Assembly: GCA_030640725.1 (NCBI GenBank)
Contig: DAOWIV010000205.1
Span: 1-11,126 of the forward strand
Direction: 5' to 3'
From: Methanosarcinales archaeon
GTDB lineage: Archaea > Halobacteriota > Methanosarcinia > Methanosarcinales > Methanogasteraceae
Length of the DNA stretch: 11,126 nucleotides
In this document: positions 5,977 to 11,126 of the stretch, piece by piece
Position numbering within the stretch: the first letter of the stretch is position 1
How the letters are laid out: each line of letters opens with the position of its first letter
Program-made: the position numbers and the translations under genes
Notes under the pieces: generated by a model
Told to the model about the DNA's origin: nothing
The model's database searches: none
The model's input: only the letters and a program-made list of their open reading frames with translations

Positions 5977-7446
5977 TCATCGCACGTGCTTGCACGCCTG
6001 CACCTCGCGATCGAGCATCCCTGTCGCATCGTTCACATGCTTGCATCGCGCGTCCAGCGCGATCAGGTCTTTCTGCAACGTATTTTCAAAGATGTTGATC
6101 ACCCGTACCACGTCGTCAGGTGCAGGACCTCCGCTGACGTGTGCGCGTATTCCCGACACCGGATCAAGCGCATCCGATATCGCCTGCTCGTCGAGACCTG
6201 AATCGCTCAGCCGTCTGCCGGTCATCGACAAACTGATCTCGTCGATCGTTTCAAGCGATGGGGCAGCGTCCATCCGTGCAAGCATGCCAACGATCTGGTG
6301 CGCTGTCCTGAATGGGATCCCGCATCTCCGCACCAGCGCATCAGCAAGTTCGGTCGCCATGGCAAATCCGGTAGTCGCCTGCCGCGCAAGGTTCTCCTCG
6401 TGCACAGTCATGGTGTCGATCATGCCAGCCGTCATACGGACGCTTGCAAGCGTGCAAGTAGCCGCGCTCCATAGGTGCGGGGTCGCCTCCTGCAGGTCAC
6501 GGTTGTAGCTCTGCGGAAGTGCTTTTGTGATGGTGAGTATGCCGACCAGGGCGGCAACCGTACTGCCCATTTTCCCGCGTATCAGCTCTGCGACGTCCGG
6601 ATTCTTCTTCTGCGGCATGATTGATGACGTGGATGCATATCTGTCGTCGATGGTTATGAAATCAAATTCGGATGACGACCAGAGGATCATTTCTGCTGCG
6701 ATGCGGCTGAGATTGGTCATGAGATTTGCAAACGCCGATGCAGACTCGATCATAAAGTCGCGTGCGCTCACCGCATCCATCGAGTTCTCGATCACGCCAT
6801 CAAACCCGAGAAGCTCGCATGTCCGCGCCCGGTTCACCTGAAAACCGGTGCCAGCAAACGCAGCAGCGCCGAGCGGGCTTATATTCGTGCGGACGTACGC
6901 ATCAGCCAGCCGCGCATAATCCCGCCCGAGCGCGCCTGCGTGAGCAAGCAGATGATGCGCAAGCGTGGTCGGCTGGGCGTGTTGAGTGTGTGTATATCCC
7001 GGCATCAGCGTCTCGGTATGCATTTTTGCGTGTGCGATCAAAACTTCCCTGAGACTTGCCAGTTCGCGCATCATGCGCAGCAACTCATCGCGCAGCTTAA
7101 GCCTGATGCAGGTGGCAACCTCATCGTTTCGGCTGCGCCCGGTGTGCATGCGCCCGCCTATGTCCTCGCTGACCCTGCTGATGAGCTTTGACTCGATCGC
7201 GGCATGCACGTCCTCTTCAGGAGGCAACTCGGCGATACCGCCGTCCTGTATTGTATCGAGTGCTGATAGTATCAGAGAACAGACATCGCCCGCGATGATG
7301 CCTTCTTCTGTCAGCATCACGAGGTGAGCACGATCAACTGTAATATCTGCCTCGAATATCCACTCATCGACGTCGATTGAGGACGTGAACGCAAGAACAT
7401 CGGCTGGCTGTGTGGAAAGACGTGCTTTGCGCAGAATATCACCCAT
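5977..7446 (-). CDS. argH: Argininosuccinate lyase
   Basis: This 489-residue enzyme cleaves argininosuccinate to arginine and fumarate, the last step of arginine biosynthesis, in the cytoplasm as a homotetramer. Conserved blocks are HTGRSRND at 101-108, YTHTQHAQPTT at 151-161 (with the T-H pair at 152-153) and the fumarate-lyase signature SSIMPQKKNPD at 274-284 containing the catalytic serine. The glycine opening the PROSITE-style signature (GSxxMxxKxN) is Thr273 here. I believe this variant occurs in archaeal homologues but could not check. The length is normal. The gene lies 33 nt downstream of tRNA-Gly on the same strand. GGTTTAATAGT (complement of 7468-7478) is centred 27 nt before the ATG, so argH may have its own leaderless promoter overlapping the tRNA end, besides possible read-through. 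Confidence 0.97.
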   Translation of the reverse strand: MGDILRKARLSTQPADVLAFTSSIDVDEWIFEADITVDRAHLVMLTEEGIIAGDVCSLILSALDTIQDGGIAELPPEEDVHAAIESKLISRVSEDIGGRMHTGRSRNDEVATCIRLKLRDELLRMMRELASLREVLIAHAKMHTETLMPGYTHTQHAQPTTLAHHLLAHAGALGRDYARLADAYVRTNISPLGAAAFAGTGFQVNRARTCELLGFDGVIENSMDAVSARDFMIESASAFANLMTNLSRIAAEMILWSSSEFDFITIDDRYASTSSIMPQKKNPDVAELIRGKMGSTVAALVGILTITKALPQSYNRDLQEATPHLWSAATCTLASVRMTAGMIDTMTVHEENLARQATTGFAMATELADALVRRCGIPFRTAHQIVGMLARMDAAPSLETIDEISLSMTGRRLSDSGLDEQAISDALDPVSGIRAHVSGGPAPDDVVRVINIFENTLQKDLIALDARCKHVNDATGMLDREVQACKHVR

Positions 7447-7467
7447 ACCCCAGATTATGCTAACGAT

Positions 7468-7478
7468 ACTATTAAACC
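7468..7478 (-). promoter_or_regulatory. Candidate TATA promoter of argH
   Basis: The minus strand reads GGTTTAATAGT immediately after the tRNA-Gly 3' end. Its centre is about 27 nt before the argH ATG, and no Shine-Dalgarno is present, as expected for a leaderless transcript. Confidence 0.4.
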
Positions 7479-7479
7479 A

Positions 7480-7551
7480 TGCGCCGGTCGGGAATCGAAC
7501 CCGAGTTCGAGCGTTGGCAACGCCCGGTGATAACCGCTACACTACCGGCGC
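7480..7551 (-). tRNA. tRNA-Gly(GCC)
   Basis: A 72-nt cloverleaf. The acceptor GCGCCGG pairs with CCGGCGC and the discriminator is A. The anticodon loop TTGCCAA gives anticodon GCC. The T arm is TCGGG-TTCGATT-CCCGA. CCA is not encoded. It is the third gene of the Ile-Phe-Gly cluster. Confidence 0.97.
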
Positions 7552-7566
7552 ACATGTGGATGTGGA

Positions 7567-7640
<74 letters not shown>

Positions 7641-7718
7641 ATAGCCATCCGTTTGCACGGATGCCATTTAAAGCCATCGAAGCGCGACCCGGGATCGGGA
7701 CGGTTTCGATGACATGAA
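7641..7718 (-). other. tRNA-Ile/tRNA-Phe spacer with two hairpins and an internal TATA
   Basis: The 78-nt spacer contains a large imperfect hairpin (arms 7675-7681 and 7705-7711, 7 bp CATCGAA/TTCGATG, with an inner CCCG-CGGG stem at 7688-7699). It also has a perfect 7-bp hairpin with a TTGC/GCAA tetraloop (7646-7663, CATCCGT/ACGGATG). Between them CTTTAAATGG (complement of 7664-7673) is correctly placed to be a promoter for tRNA-Phe and tRNA-Gly. Confidence 0.55.
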
Positions 7719-7792
7719 TGGGCCCACTGCGATTCGAACGCAGGACCTCACGGTTATCAGCCGTGCGCTCCACCTGGCTAAGCTATGGGCCC
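7719..7792 (-). tRNA. tRNA-Ile(GAU)
   Basis: A 74-nt cloverleaf. The acceptor GGGCCCA pairs with TGGGCCC, discriminator A. The anticodon arm CACGG-CTGATAA-CCGTG gives GAT. The T arm is CTGCG-TTCGAAT-CGCAG. No CCA is encoded and there is no intron. It is the first gene of the cluster. Confidence 0.97.
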
Positions 7793-7819
7793 GTCGGTAA
7801 GATCAGGTGAACTTGTATT

Positions 7820-7828
7820 GTATTTTAA
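7820..7828 (-). promoter_or_regulatory. TATA promoter of the tRNA cluster
   Basis: The minus strand reads TTAAAATAC preceded by purine-rich GGGAAAT (BRE-like). The centre is about 32 nt from the mature tRNA-Ile 5' end, which predicts a start a few nucleotides upstream of the tRNA. Confidence 0.55.
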
Positions 7829-7922
7829 CATTTCCCTGCTATGGGTGTGTGACCGCCTCATTCACCAGACCGCACCCAACCCTGCCGCACCGCACTCACC
7901 CCCCACAAAACGCATAACCTAA

Positions 7923-7928
7923 GATATA
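7923..7928 (+). promoter_or_regulatory. Candidate TATA element of cbiH
   Basis: GATATA within CCTAAGATATAGA is centred about 23 nt upstream of the cbiH ATG. No Shine-Dalgarno lies between them. A start at or near the ATG is plausible. Confidence 0.35.
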
Positions 7929-7931
7929 GAA

Positions 7932-7947
7932 GCCCTGATAACAGGGC
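7932..7947 (+). promoter_or_regulatory. Perfect palindrome abutting the cbiH start codon
   Basis: GCCCTG-ATAA-CAGGGC forms a 6-bp stem with a 4-nt loop, and its last base directly precedes the ATG at 7948. It lies between the candidate TATA and the start codon, so it could be a repressor operator, or a start-masking RNA hairpin if transcription begins upstream. Which of these is unknown. Confidence 0.45.
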
Positions 7948-8709
7948 ATGGCTCCCGAATGTGGTAAACTCTACATCGTCGGTATCGGTCCCGGGCACCC
8001 GGATCTGATGACTGTCGCAGCGCAGAAAGCGATTGCCGAATCGCGCTACATCGTCGGCAACGCCACCTACCTTGACCAGATCAGATCGCTGCTTGCGGAT
8101 CAGACGATCATAACCAGCAGCATGGGAAAGGAGGTCACCAGAGCCAGCGAGGCGCTGGAGCTGGCATCGGGCAAAGACATCGTATCCATCATAAGCGGTG
8201 GCGATGCCGGAATCTATGGAATGGCAGGGATCGTGCTGGAAATCGCAGATAAAACAGATATGGATGTTGAGATAAAGGTGGTTCCTGGAGTAACCGCGGC
8301 AAACGCGGCAGCAAGCATTCTTGGATCCCCGATCACCGGCGATTTCGCGGTCATCAGCCTGAGTGACCTGCTGACGCCGTGGGAGGACATTGAACGCCGA
8401 CTATCGAGCGCGGCAGCCGCAGACTTCGTGATTGCGCTGTACAATCCGAAAAGCAGAGGCAGGAATACCAACTTTGGCAGAGCCATCGAGATTGTCAGGA
8501 AACATAGACAAGGGTCTGTGCCGATAGGGATCGTCAAAGACGCGTTCCGGGCTGGTGAGAGCGCGGTTTTAACCACGCTGGGGGATGTTCTCGATTTCGA
8601 CGACTTTGTTGACATGCATGCCATCATAATCATCGGCAACAGCGAGTCGAAATTAAGCGGCAGCCGGATCATAACGCCGAGGGGTTATCACAGAAAGTAC
8701 GAGTACTGA
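7948..8709 (+). CDS. cbiH: Cobalt-precorrin-3B (factor III) C17-methyltransferase
   Basis: This 253-residue SAM-dependent tetrapyrrole methyltransferase methylates C17 and drives ring contraction in the anaerobic (cobalt-early) corrin pathway to cobalamin. Family motifs are VGIGPGHPDLMT (11-22), ISGGDAGIYGMAG (82-94), VPGVTAANAAAS (112-123), GDFAVISLSDLLTPW (131-145) and ALYNPKSRGR (163-172). The SLSDLLTPW block and the YNPKSR segment distinguish CbiH/CobJ from the other methyltransferases of this fold. The length is typical and there is no fused CbiG or CobE domain. No other cobalamin gene is in the window, so the gene is isolated here. Its 3' end converges on the DUF2073 gene. Confidence 0.93.
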   Translation: MAPECGKLYIVGIGPGHPDLMTVAAQKAIAESRYIVGNATYLDQIRSLLADQTIITSSMGKEVTRASEALELASGKDIVSIISGGDAGIYGMAGIVLEIADKTDMDVEIKVVPGVTAANAAASILGSPITGDFAVISLSDLLTPWEDIERRLSSAAAADFVIALYNPKSRGRNTNFGRAIEIVRKHRQGSVPIGIVKDAFRAGESAVLTTLGDVLDFDDFVDMHAIIIIGNSESKLSGSRIITPRGYHRKYEY

Positions 8710-8720
8710 AAAGTACCGGC

Positions 8721-8740
8721 AATTGGTGTTAATTGGTGTT
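8721..8740 (+). repeat. Two tandem copies of a 10-bp unit
   Basis: AATTGGTGTT occurs twice in direct succession just after the cbiH stop. The following TTTTCAATT is partly complementary to the unit (AATTG/CAATT), so a weak hairpin followed by a T-rich stretch (TTATTTCT) could act as the cbiH terminator. Confidence 0.6.
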
Positions 8741-8776
8741 TTCAATTATTTCTGGGTTCCGGCAAGCCGCTTAACC

Positions 8777-9136
8777 TCACCTTGCAGACACCAGCGCGCT
8801 GATTACATCTCGATCGCGTTTTATCATCTTCAGTTGATCAGCCGGTCCGATCATGGTCAAGCGGGACCCGCTGCCCGGCTTCTTGAGCAGTTTATTGAGC
8901 CATGACTGGCTTGCACCACTGGGATAGCTCTCAATCTCGATTCCGGAGAACTCTCCAGGGGTTATCTTCGTCATCGTTGCCTCGATTAACTTGGTCTCCT
9001 CTTGTGGAGTCAGTCCACTCTCGAGAACGATGATCTTCCCGTTTTCCACGCCATCGAGGATCATACGTATCTTTTCCACCGATGTGAGCCGATCGAGCTT
9101 CTCTTTTGAGATCATATCAAGTTGTATGCCCTTCAT
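8777..9136 (-). CDS. DUF2073 family protein
   Basis: This 119-residue, probably cytoplasmic protein matches my recollection of the archaeal DUF2073 family, which is typically encoded next to an Era-like GTPase. It begins MKGIQLDMISKEKLDRLTSV and contains LESGLTPQEETKLIEATM and a basic, glycine-rich segment (LNKLLKKPGSGSRLTMIGP) near the C-terminus. No catalytic motif is evident and no function is established. It forms an operon with the GTPase gene: the GTPase stop (9141-9143) is 4 nt from this ATG, and the Shine-Dalgarno GGTGA overlaps that stop, giving translational coupling. A role as GTPase partner is inferred. It converges on cbiH, so the Zn-ribbon gene I recall accompanying this pair in other archaea is not adjacent here. 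Confidence 0.82.
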   Translation of the reverse strand: MKGIQLDMISKEKLDRLTSVEKIRMILDGVENGKIIVLESGLTPQEETKLIEATMTKITPGEFSGIEIESYPSGASQSWLNKLLKKPGSGSRLTMIGPADQLKMIKRDRDVISALVSAR

Positions 9137-9140
9137 CCGA

Positions 9141-9779
9141 TCACCTGAAATGGTCTGCGATTTTCCCGTACAGTATGTCGATGTTGTCGCCGTTTAACGC
9201 GGAGATCGGCACCATTGGATGCTGCGGGAACGCGCTCTTGATGCGTGACGGGGCAGAGTTTTCCAGATCTATCTTGTTTGCCGCAATCAGCAGCGGAAGA
9301 TTGCGCGCCTCCATATTGCCAATTACAGTGACGTTCACCTGTGTAAACGGATCTTCGGTTGCGTCCATCACCAGAATCACTCCTTCGAGGTCGTCAAGCC
9401 ATCTGACCGCCTCTATCACCCCCTCAGTCGCCTCTTTTGCCCGGCGCCTGGATTCATCCTCGCTAAGACCCGCTTTCATAAAATCCTGAAAATCAATCTT
9501 TGTCGCAAGCCCGGGAGTGTCCACAATGTCCAGCGTGATGGCTGAATTGTCCGATTTGATTGTCACGCCTTCTCTGCGGTGCGCCCGTCTGGTCTCGTGC
9601 GGGATATTTGAGACAGAGCCAACCACATCGCCTGTGAAGTCTCGCACAATCCTGTTTGCAAGCGTGGTCTTCCCGGCATTCGGCGGACCGTAGATTCCGA
9701 TGCGCCGCGTTCTTCCACGCTTGAAAATCCGGTTTAGTGCCGCAGAGAAGTTACTCCTGATTCGTTTTATGATACCCAT
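9141..9779 (-). CDS. Era-like GTP-binding protein
   Basis: This is a small Ras-like GTPase of the Era/TrmE-like class. With the ATG at 9779 it has 212 residues; a GTG at 9788 would add three. I prefer the ATG because GGTGG lies 5 nt before it (complement of 9785-9789). In the 215-residue numbering the motifs are G1 GPPNAGKTT at 34-42, G3 DTPG at 90-93, G4 NKID at 171-174 and G5 SAL at 196-198. A short basic N-terminal extension (IKRIRSNFSAALNRIFKRGRTRR) precedes the G domain. The RNA-binding KH domain of bacterial Era is absent, so the target is unclear. It is the first gene of an operon with DUF2073. Confidence 0.9.
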   Translation of the reverse strand: MGIIKRIRSNFSAALNRIFKRGRTRRIGIYGPPNAGKTTLANRIVRDFTGDVVGSVSNIPHETRRAHRREGVTIKSDNSAITLDIVDTPGLATKIDFQDFMKAGLSEDESRRRAKEATEGVIEAVRWLDDLEGVILVMDATEDPFTQVNVTVIGNMEARNLPLLIAANKIDLENSAPSRIKSAFPQHPMVPISALNGDNIDILYGKIADHFR

Positions 9780-9820
9780 TACAACCACCGTGATTATGTA
9801 TAATGTAATAACTATTGATT

Positions 9821-9830
9821 AGTATAAAGG
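9821..9830 (-). promoter_or_regulatory. TATA promoter of the GTPase/DUF2073 operon
   Basis: The minus strand reads CCTTTATACT, a strong archaeal TATA core. Transcription would start near 9800, leaving a leader of about 20 nt that carries the GGTGG ribosome binding site before the ATG at 9779. Confidence 0.5.
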
Positions 9831-9851
9831 TTTGTCGGATGGTGCCATTCG

Positions 9852-10574
9852 TCAGCATTTATTATCTATCTCTTCGGTATTCTTCTGTATTGAAATTGCC
9901 TCCCTGAGGCTCAACTTCCCGGTAGCAACCCCTTCTGCAAGGGCTCGTGAAATCGTGAGTTCGCCCTCGCTTTGCTCCCTGCTGTGATCCTGAATCAATT
10001 GGATCTCCCCGCTCGTTGGAATTATGGACTGCTGACCGACTGCAACTCCTTTGAGATGTGCAATCTTGATTGCAGCACGTATATCAAGATCCCTGCCGCT
10101 GGTTGGCGTGGTCCCGGTCTCATCCACCAGTTCCATGTGCACACCGAGTTTTAGCAGCGAATTGATCAATTGCGTCCTGATCAGACGTGCGCCGTGCCCG
10201 ATCCGAATGTTAACGCTCCTTGCATGTATTGATTTTATGATTCGATCCACGGTCTGATAGACCTCCACTGCAGGAACGCGATGAGTGGAGAGCACAACGT
10301 CCCTGGCAACCGCCGCAACGCCTGTGTACTCGCCCGGATCGATTCCTATTACAATGTCCGCATCCCTGATATCAAGCAGCTTTAACATTGCACGGTCCGC
10401 GATCATGTCCGCAGGGTCTGCGGGGTCTGCGATGACGATGTGGTTGCGATCAAAACCAACCTCGCCTGCTTCCGGCTCAGTGGTGATCACCACGCCCACA
10501 TACGGCGGTATCGGTTCGCCGACCTCAAACGTCGCGATCGTAATATTCCTCGACCGCATCTCAGGGATGATCAA
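9852..10574 (-). CDS. RuvC/YqgF-like RNase H-fold protein
   Basis: From the TTG at 10574 this protein has 240 residues. It resembles RNase H-fold nucleases of the RuvC/YqgF type: a first-strand acidic motif IVIGIDPGEYTGVA (75-88, D79), a second block MELVDETGTTPTSG (147-160) like the YqgF DERxT motif, and a following acidic helix RDLDIRAAIKIA (161-172). The N-terminal 70 residues look like a separate small domain (VGVVITTEPEAGEVGFDR). The true start is probably further upstream: the frame stays open to 10640, and the added residues KQIALVTWDFSLHQ look like a genuine first beta-strand and helix. The only good Shine-Dalgarno (AGAGGTG, 10625-10631) sits 5 nt before an in-frame ATC at 10619, which would give 255 residues. 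No ATG, GTG or TTG lies between. Nuclease activity and substrate are unproven. Confidence 0.75.
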   Translation of the reverse strand: MIIPEMRSRNITIATFEVGEPIPPYVGVVITTEPEAGEVGFDRNHIVIADPADPADMIADRAMLKLLDIRDADIVIGIDPGEYTGVAAVARDVVLSTHRVPAVEVYQTVDRIIKSIHARSVNIRIGHGARLIRTQLINSLLKLGVHMELVDETGTTPTSGRDLDIRAAIKIAHLKGVAVGQQSIIPTSGEIQLIQDHSREQSEGELTISRALAEGVATGKLSLREAISIQKNTEEIDNKC

Positions 10575-10624
10575 CTGGTGCAGCGAGAAATCCCATGTGA
10601 CCAGTGCAATCTGCTTGATCGGAG

Positions 10625-10631
10625 CACCTCT
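10625..10631 (-). promoter_or_regulatory. Shine-Dalgarno upstream of an apparent ATC start
   Basis: The minus strand reads AGAGGTG, then CTCCG, then ATC at 10619-10617 in frame with the RNase H-like protein. Spacing equals that of other sites in this window, where the start codon is ATG. Confidence 0.55.
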
Positions 10632-11011
10632 GCAAGTGTGTTATCTTGCGCGGGGTAAAAGAAAGTATCGCGCACGGGTCTTGCGATCATGGAGCATGGG
10701 TTTTTGTCCTTCAGTGTATATACTTCACACCGCCACAAAATGAGCTTTTTTTAAAGTCCTGAAACCGTTGTGTTTGTAAATATCTGAGTTCTTGTTTGCC
10801 AGTTTAACGCAAAGGTGCAAAGGCGCGAGAGACGCAAAGGTATGGGGGGATGCCCGCGATTTTCCGCATACGCGAGGGGGTGTTCCCACCATCGACCACA
10901 GAAAACATCAGAACCATAAAAAATCCGGGTAAAACGATCAACTCGTTTCAAAACTACCACCTCGCTGTTTGTGACGCGACACTCTCGTTAACTTCGATTC
11001 AATTCGCAGCC
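10632..11011. other. Intergenic region, no gene seen
   Basis: Apart from a TATA-like AAGTATATACAC (minus, complement of about 10711-10724) that may serve the RNase H-like gene, this stretch contains a T7 run at about 10745-10751 and a GCAAAGG repeat cluster (10809-10840). It also has G-rich patches (about 10843-10851, 10873-10881). The open frame on the minus strand at 10751-10960 has no recognisable protein features and overlaps the repeats, so I do not call it. Confidence 0.6.
10809..10840 (+). repeat. GCAAAGG short repeat cluster
   Basis: Three exact GCAAAGG copies lie at 10809-10815, 10817-10823 and 10834-10840, inside a context of the form ACGCAAAGG. Similar CGCAAAGG runs occur in intergenic DNA of many prokaryotes. 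It may be a degenerate mobile-repeat remnant. Confidence 0.6.
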
Positions 11012-11017
11012 ATGAAA

Positions 11018-11030
11018 AAGTCTTTTAAGG
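11018..11030 (+). promoter_or_regulatory. Candidate TATA promoter of the right-end regulator gene
   Basis: AAGTCTTTTAAGG, preceded by purines (GAAA), is centred about 25 nt before the ATG at 11051. Pattern only. Confidence 0.35.
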
Positions 11031-11050
11031 GTGACGGCGACGTACATGAC

Positions 11051-11126
11051 ATGCAACCTGACGATGATGCCGCGGAGAAGGTACTGATCCTTCCGCTCGG
11101 CGAGGAATCAAAGAAAGTCACAAAGG
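11051..11126 (+). CDS. Probable HTH transcriptional regulator, N-terminal fragment
   Basis: The frame from ATG 11051 reads MQPDDDAAEKVLILPLGEES and on to KKVTK, and runs off the right edge. The VLxLPLGEESKKVTK stretch resembles the N-terminus of archaeal ArsR-like winged-helix regulators, where the HTH follows directly. An in-frame ATG at 11012 would add 13 residues (MKKSFKGDGDVHD). I prefer 11051 because TCTTTTAAGG, preceded by purine-rich GAAAAAG, is centred about 25 nt upstream and would give a leaderless mRNA. In that case the 11012 ATG would lie upstream of the transcript. No Shine-Dalgarno precedes either ATG. The DNA-binding part is outside the window, so the family call is tentative. 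Confidence 0.5.
   Translation, partial: MQPDDDAAEKVLILPLGEESKKVTK

Noticed and set aside
5870..6508. 212-codon plus-strand frame opposite argH
   Set aside because: It is a serine/arginine-rich shadow of a well-supported enzyme gene and lacks any domain pattern.
7641..7718. C/D-box or H/ACA guide RNA in the tRNA spacer
   Set aside because: No C box (RTGATGA), D box (CTGA) or correctly placed ACA was found with the hairpins.
7855..7915. C-rich tract between the tRNA cluster and cbiH as a minus-strand G-quadruplex
   Set aside because: Only three G-runs of three or more are present on the minus strand, so it does not meet the canonical motif.
10751..10960. 69-codon open frame on the minus strand near the right end
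   Set aside because: It overlaps the GCAAAGG repeat and G-rich tracts, has no recognisable domain and no ribosome binding site that I can see.

Overview
The window looks like chromosomal DNA from an anaerobic euryarchaeon, probably a Methanosarcinales-, ANME- or Syntrophoarchaeum-like lineage. The support is an archaeal MCM helicase, an archaeal Era-like GTPase paired with a DUF2073 protein, a cobalt-precorrin methyltransferase (CbiH), tRNA genes without an encoded CCA, TATA-type promoters, and a secreted PKD/dockerin protein of a kind known from such archaea. The species cannot be fixed from sequence alone. Operon-internal genes carry Shine-Dalgarno motifs 4-5 nt before the start. Several first genes (MCM, the MFS gene, argH, cbiH) have a TATA-like element about 23-30 nt before the ATG and no Shine-Dalgarno, which suggests leaderless mRNAs.

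Layout. Bases 1-2056 (minus strand, visibly AT-richer) hold a secreted PKD/dockerin glycoprotein, then directly abutting it a MNT-type nucleotidyltransferase antitoxin that overlaps the start of a HEPN toxin running off the left edge. Bases 2249-5509 hold a divergent pair, an MFS transporter (minus) and the replicative helicase MCM (plus), separated by 57 bp with one TATA-like element near the middle. Bases 5510-5976 have no confident gene but contain a G-quadruplex motif inside an 11-bp inverted repeat, a cluster of TATA elements, and a coding-like reading frame broken by an 8-nt imperfect duplication. Bases 5977-7792 (minus) hold tRNA-Ile(GAU), tRNA-Phe(GAA), tRNA-Gly(GCC) and argH. Bases 7948-8709 (plus) encode CbiH, with a perfect palindrome touching its start codon. 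Bases 8777-9779 (minus) encode an Era-like GTPase and a DUF2073 protein as an operon. Bases 9852-10619 (minus) encode a RuvC/YqgF-like RNase H-fold protein whose best start appears to be a non-standard ATC. The right end has a short GCAAAGG repeat and the first codons of a probable HTH (ArsR-like) regulator.

Functionally the centre is housekeeping: replication (MCM), arginine biosynthesis (ArgH), translation (tRNAs), corrin biosynthesis (CbiH). The left end is accessory (surface protein plus toxin-antitoxin). The GTPase/DUF2073/RNase H-like genes are conserved-looking but functionally poorly defined. The most interesting items are the start-codon anomaly of the RNase H-like gene, the G4/inverted-repeat structure after mcm, the broken frame beside argH, and the palindrome at the cbiH start. 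I found no CRISPR array, transposase or rRNA.
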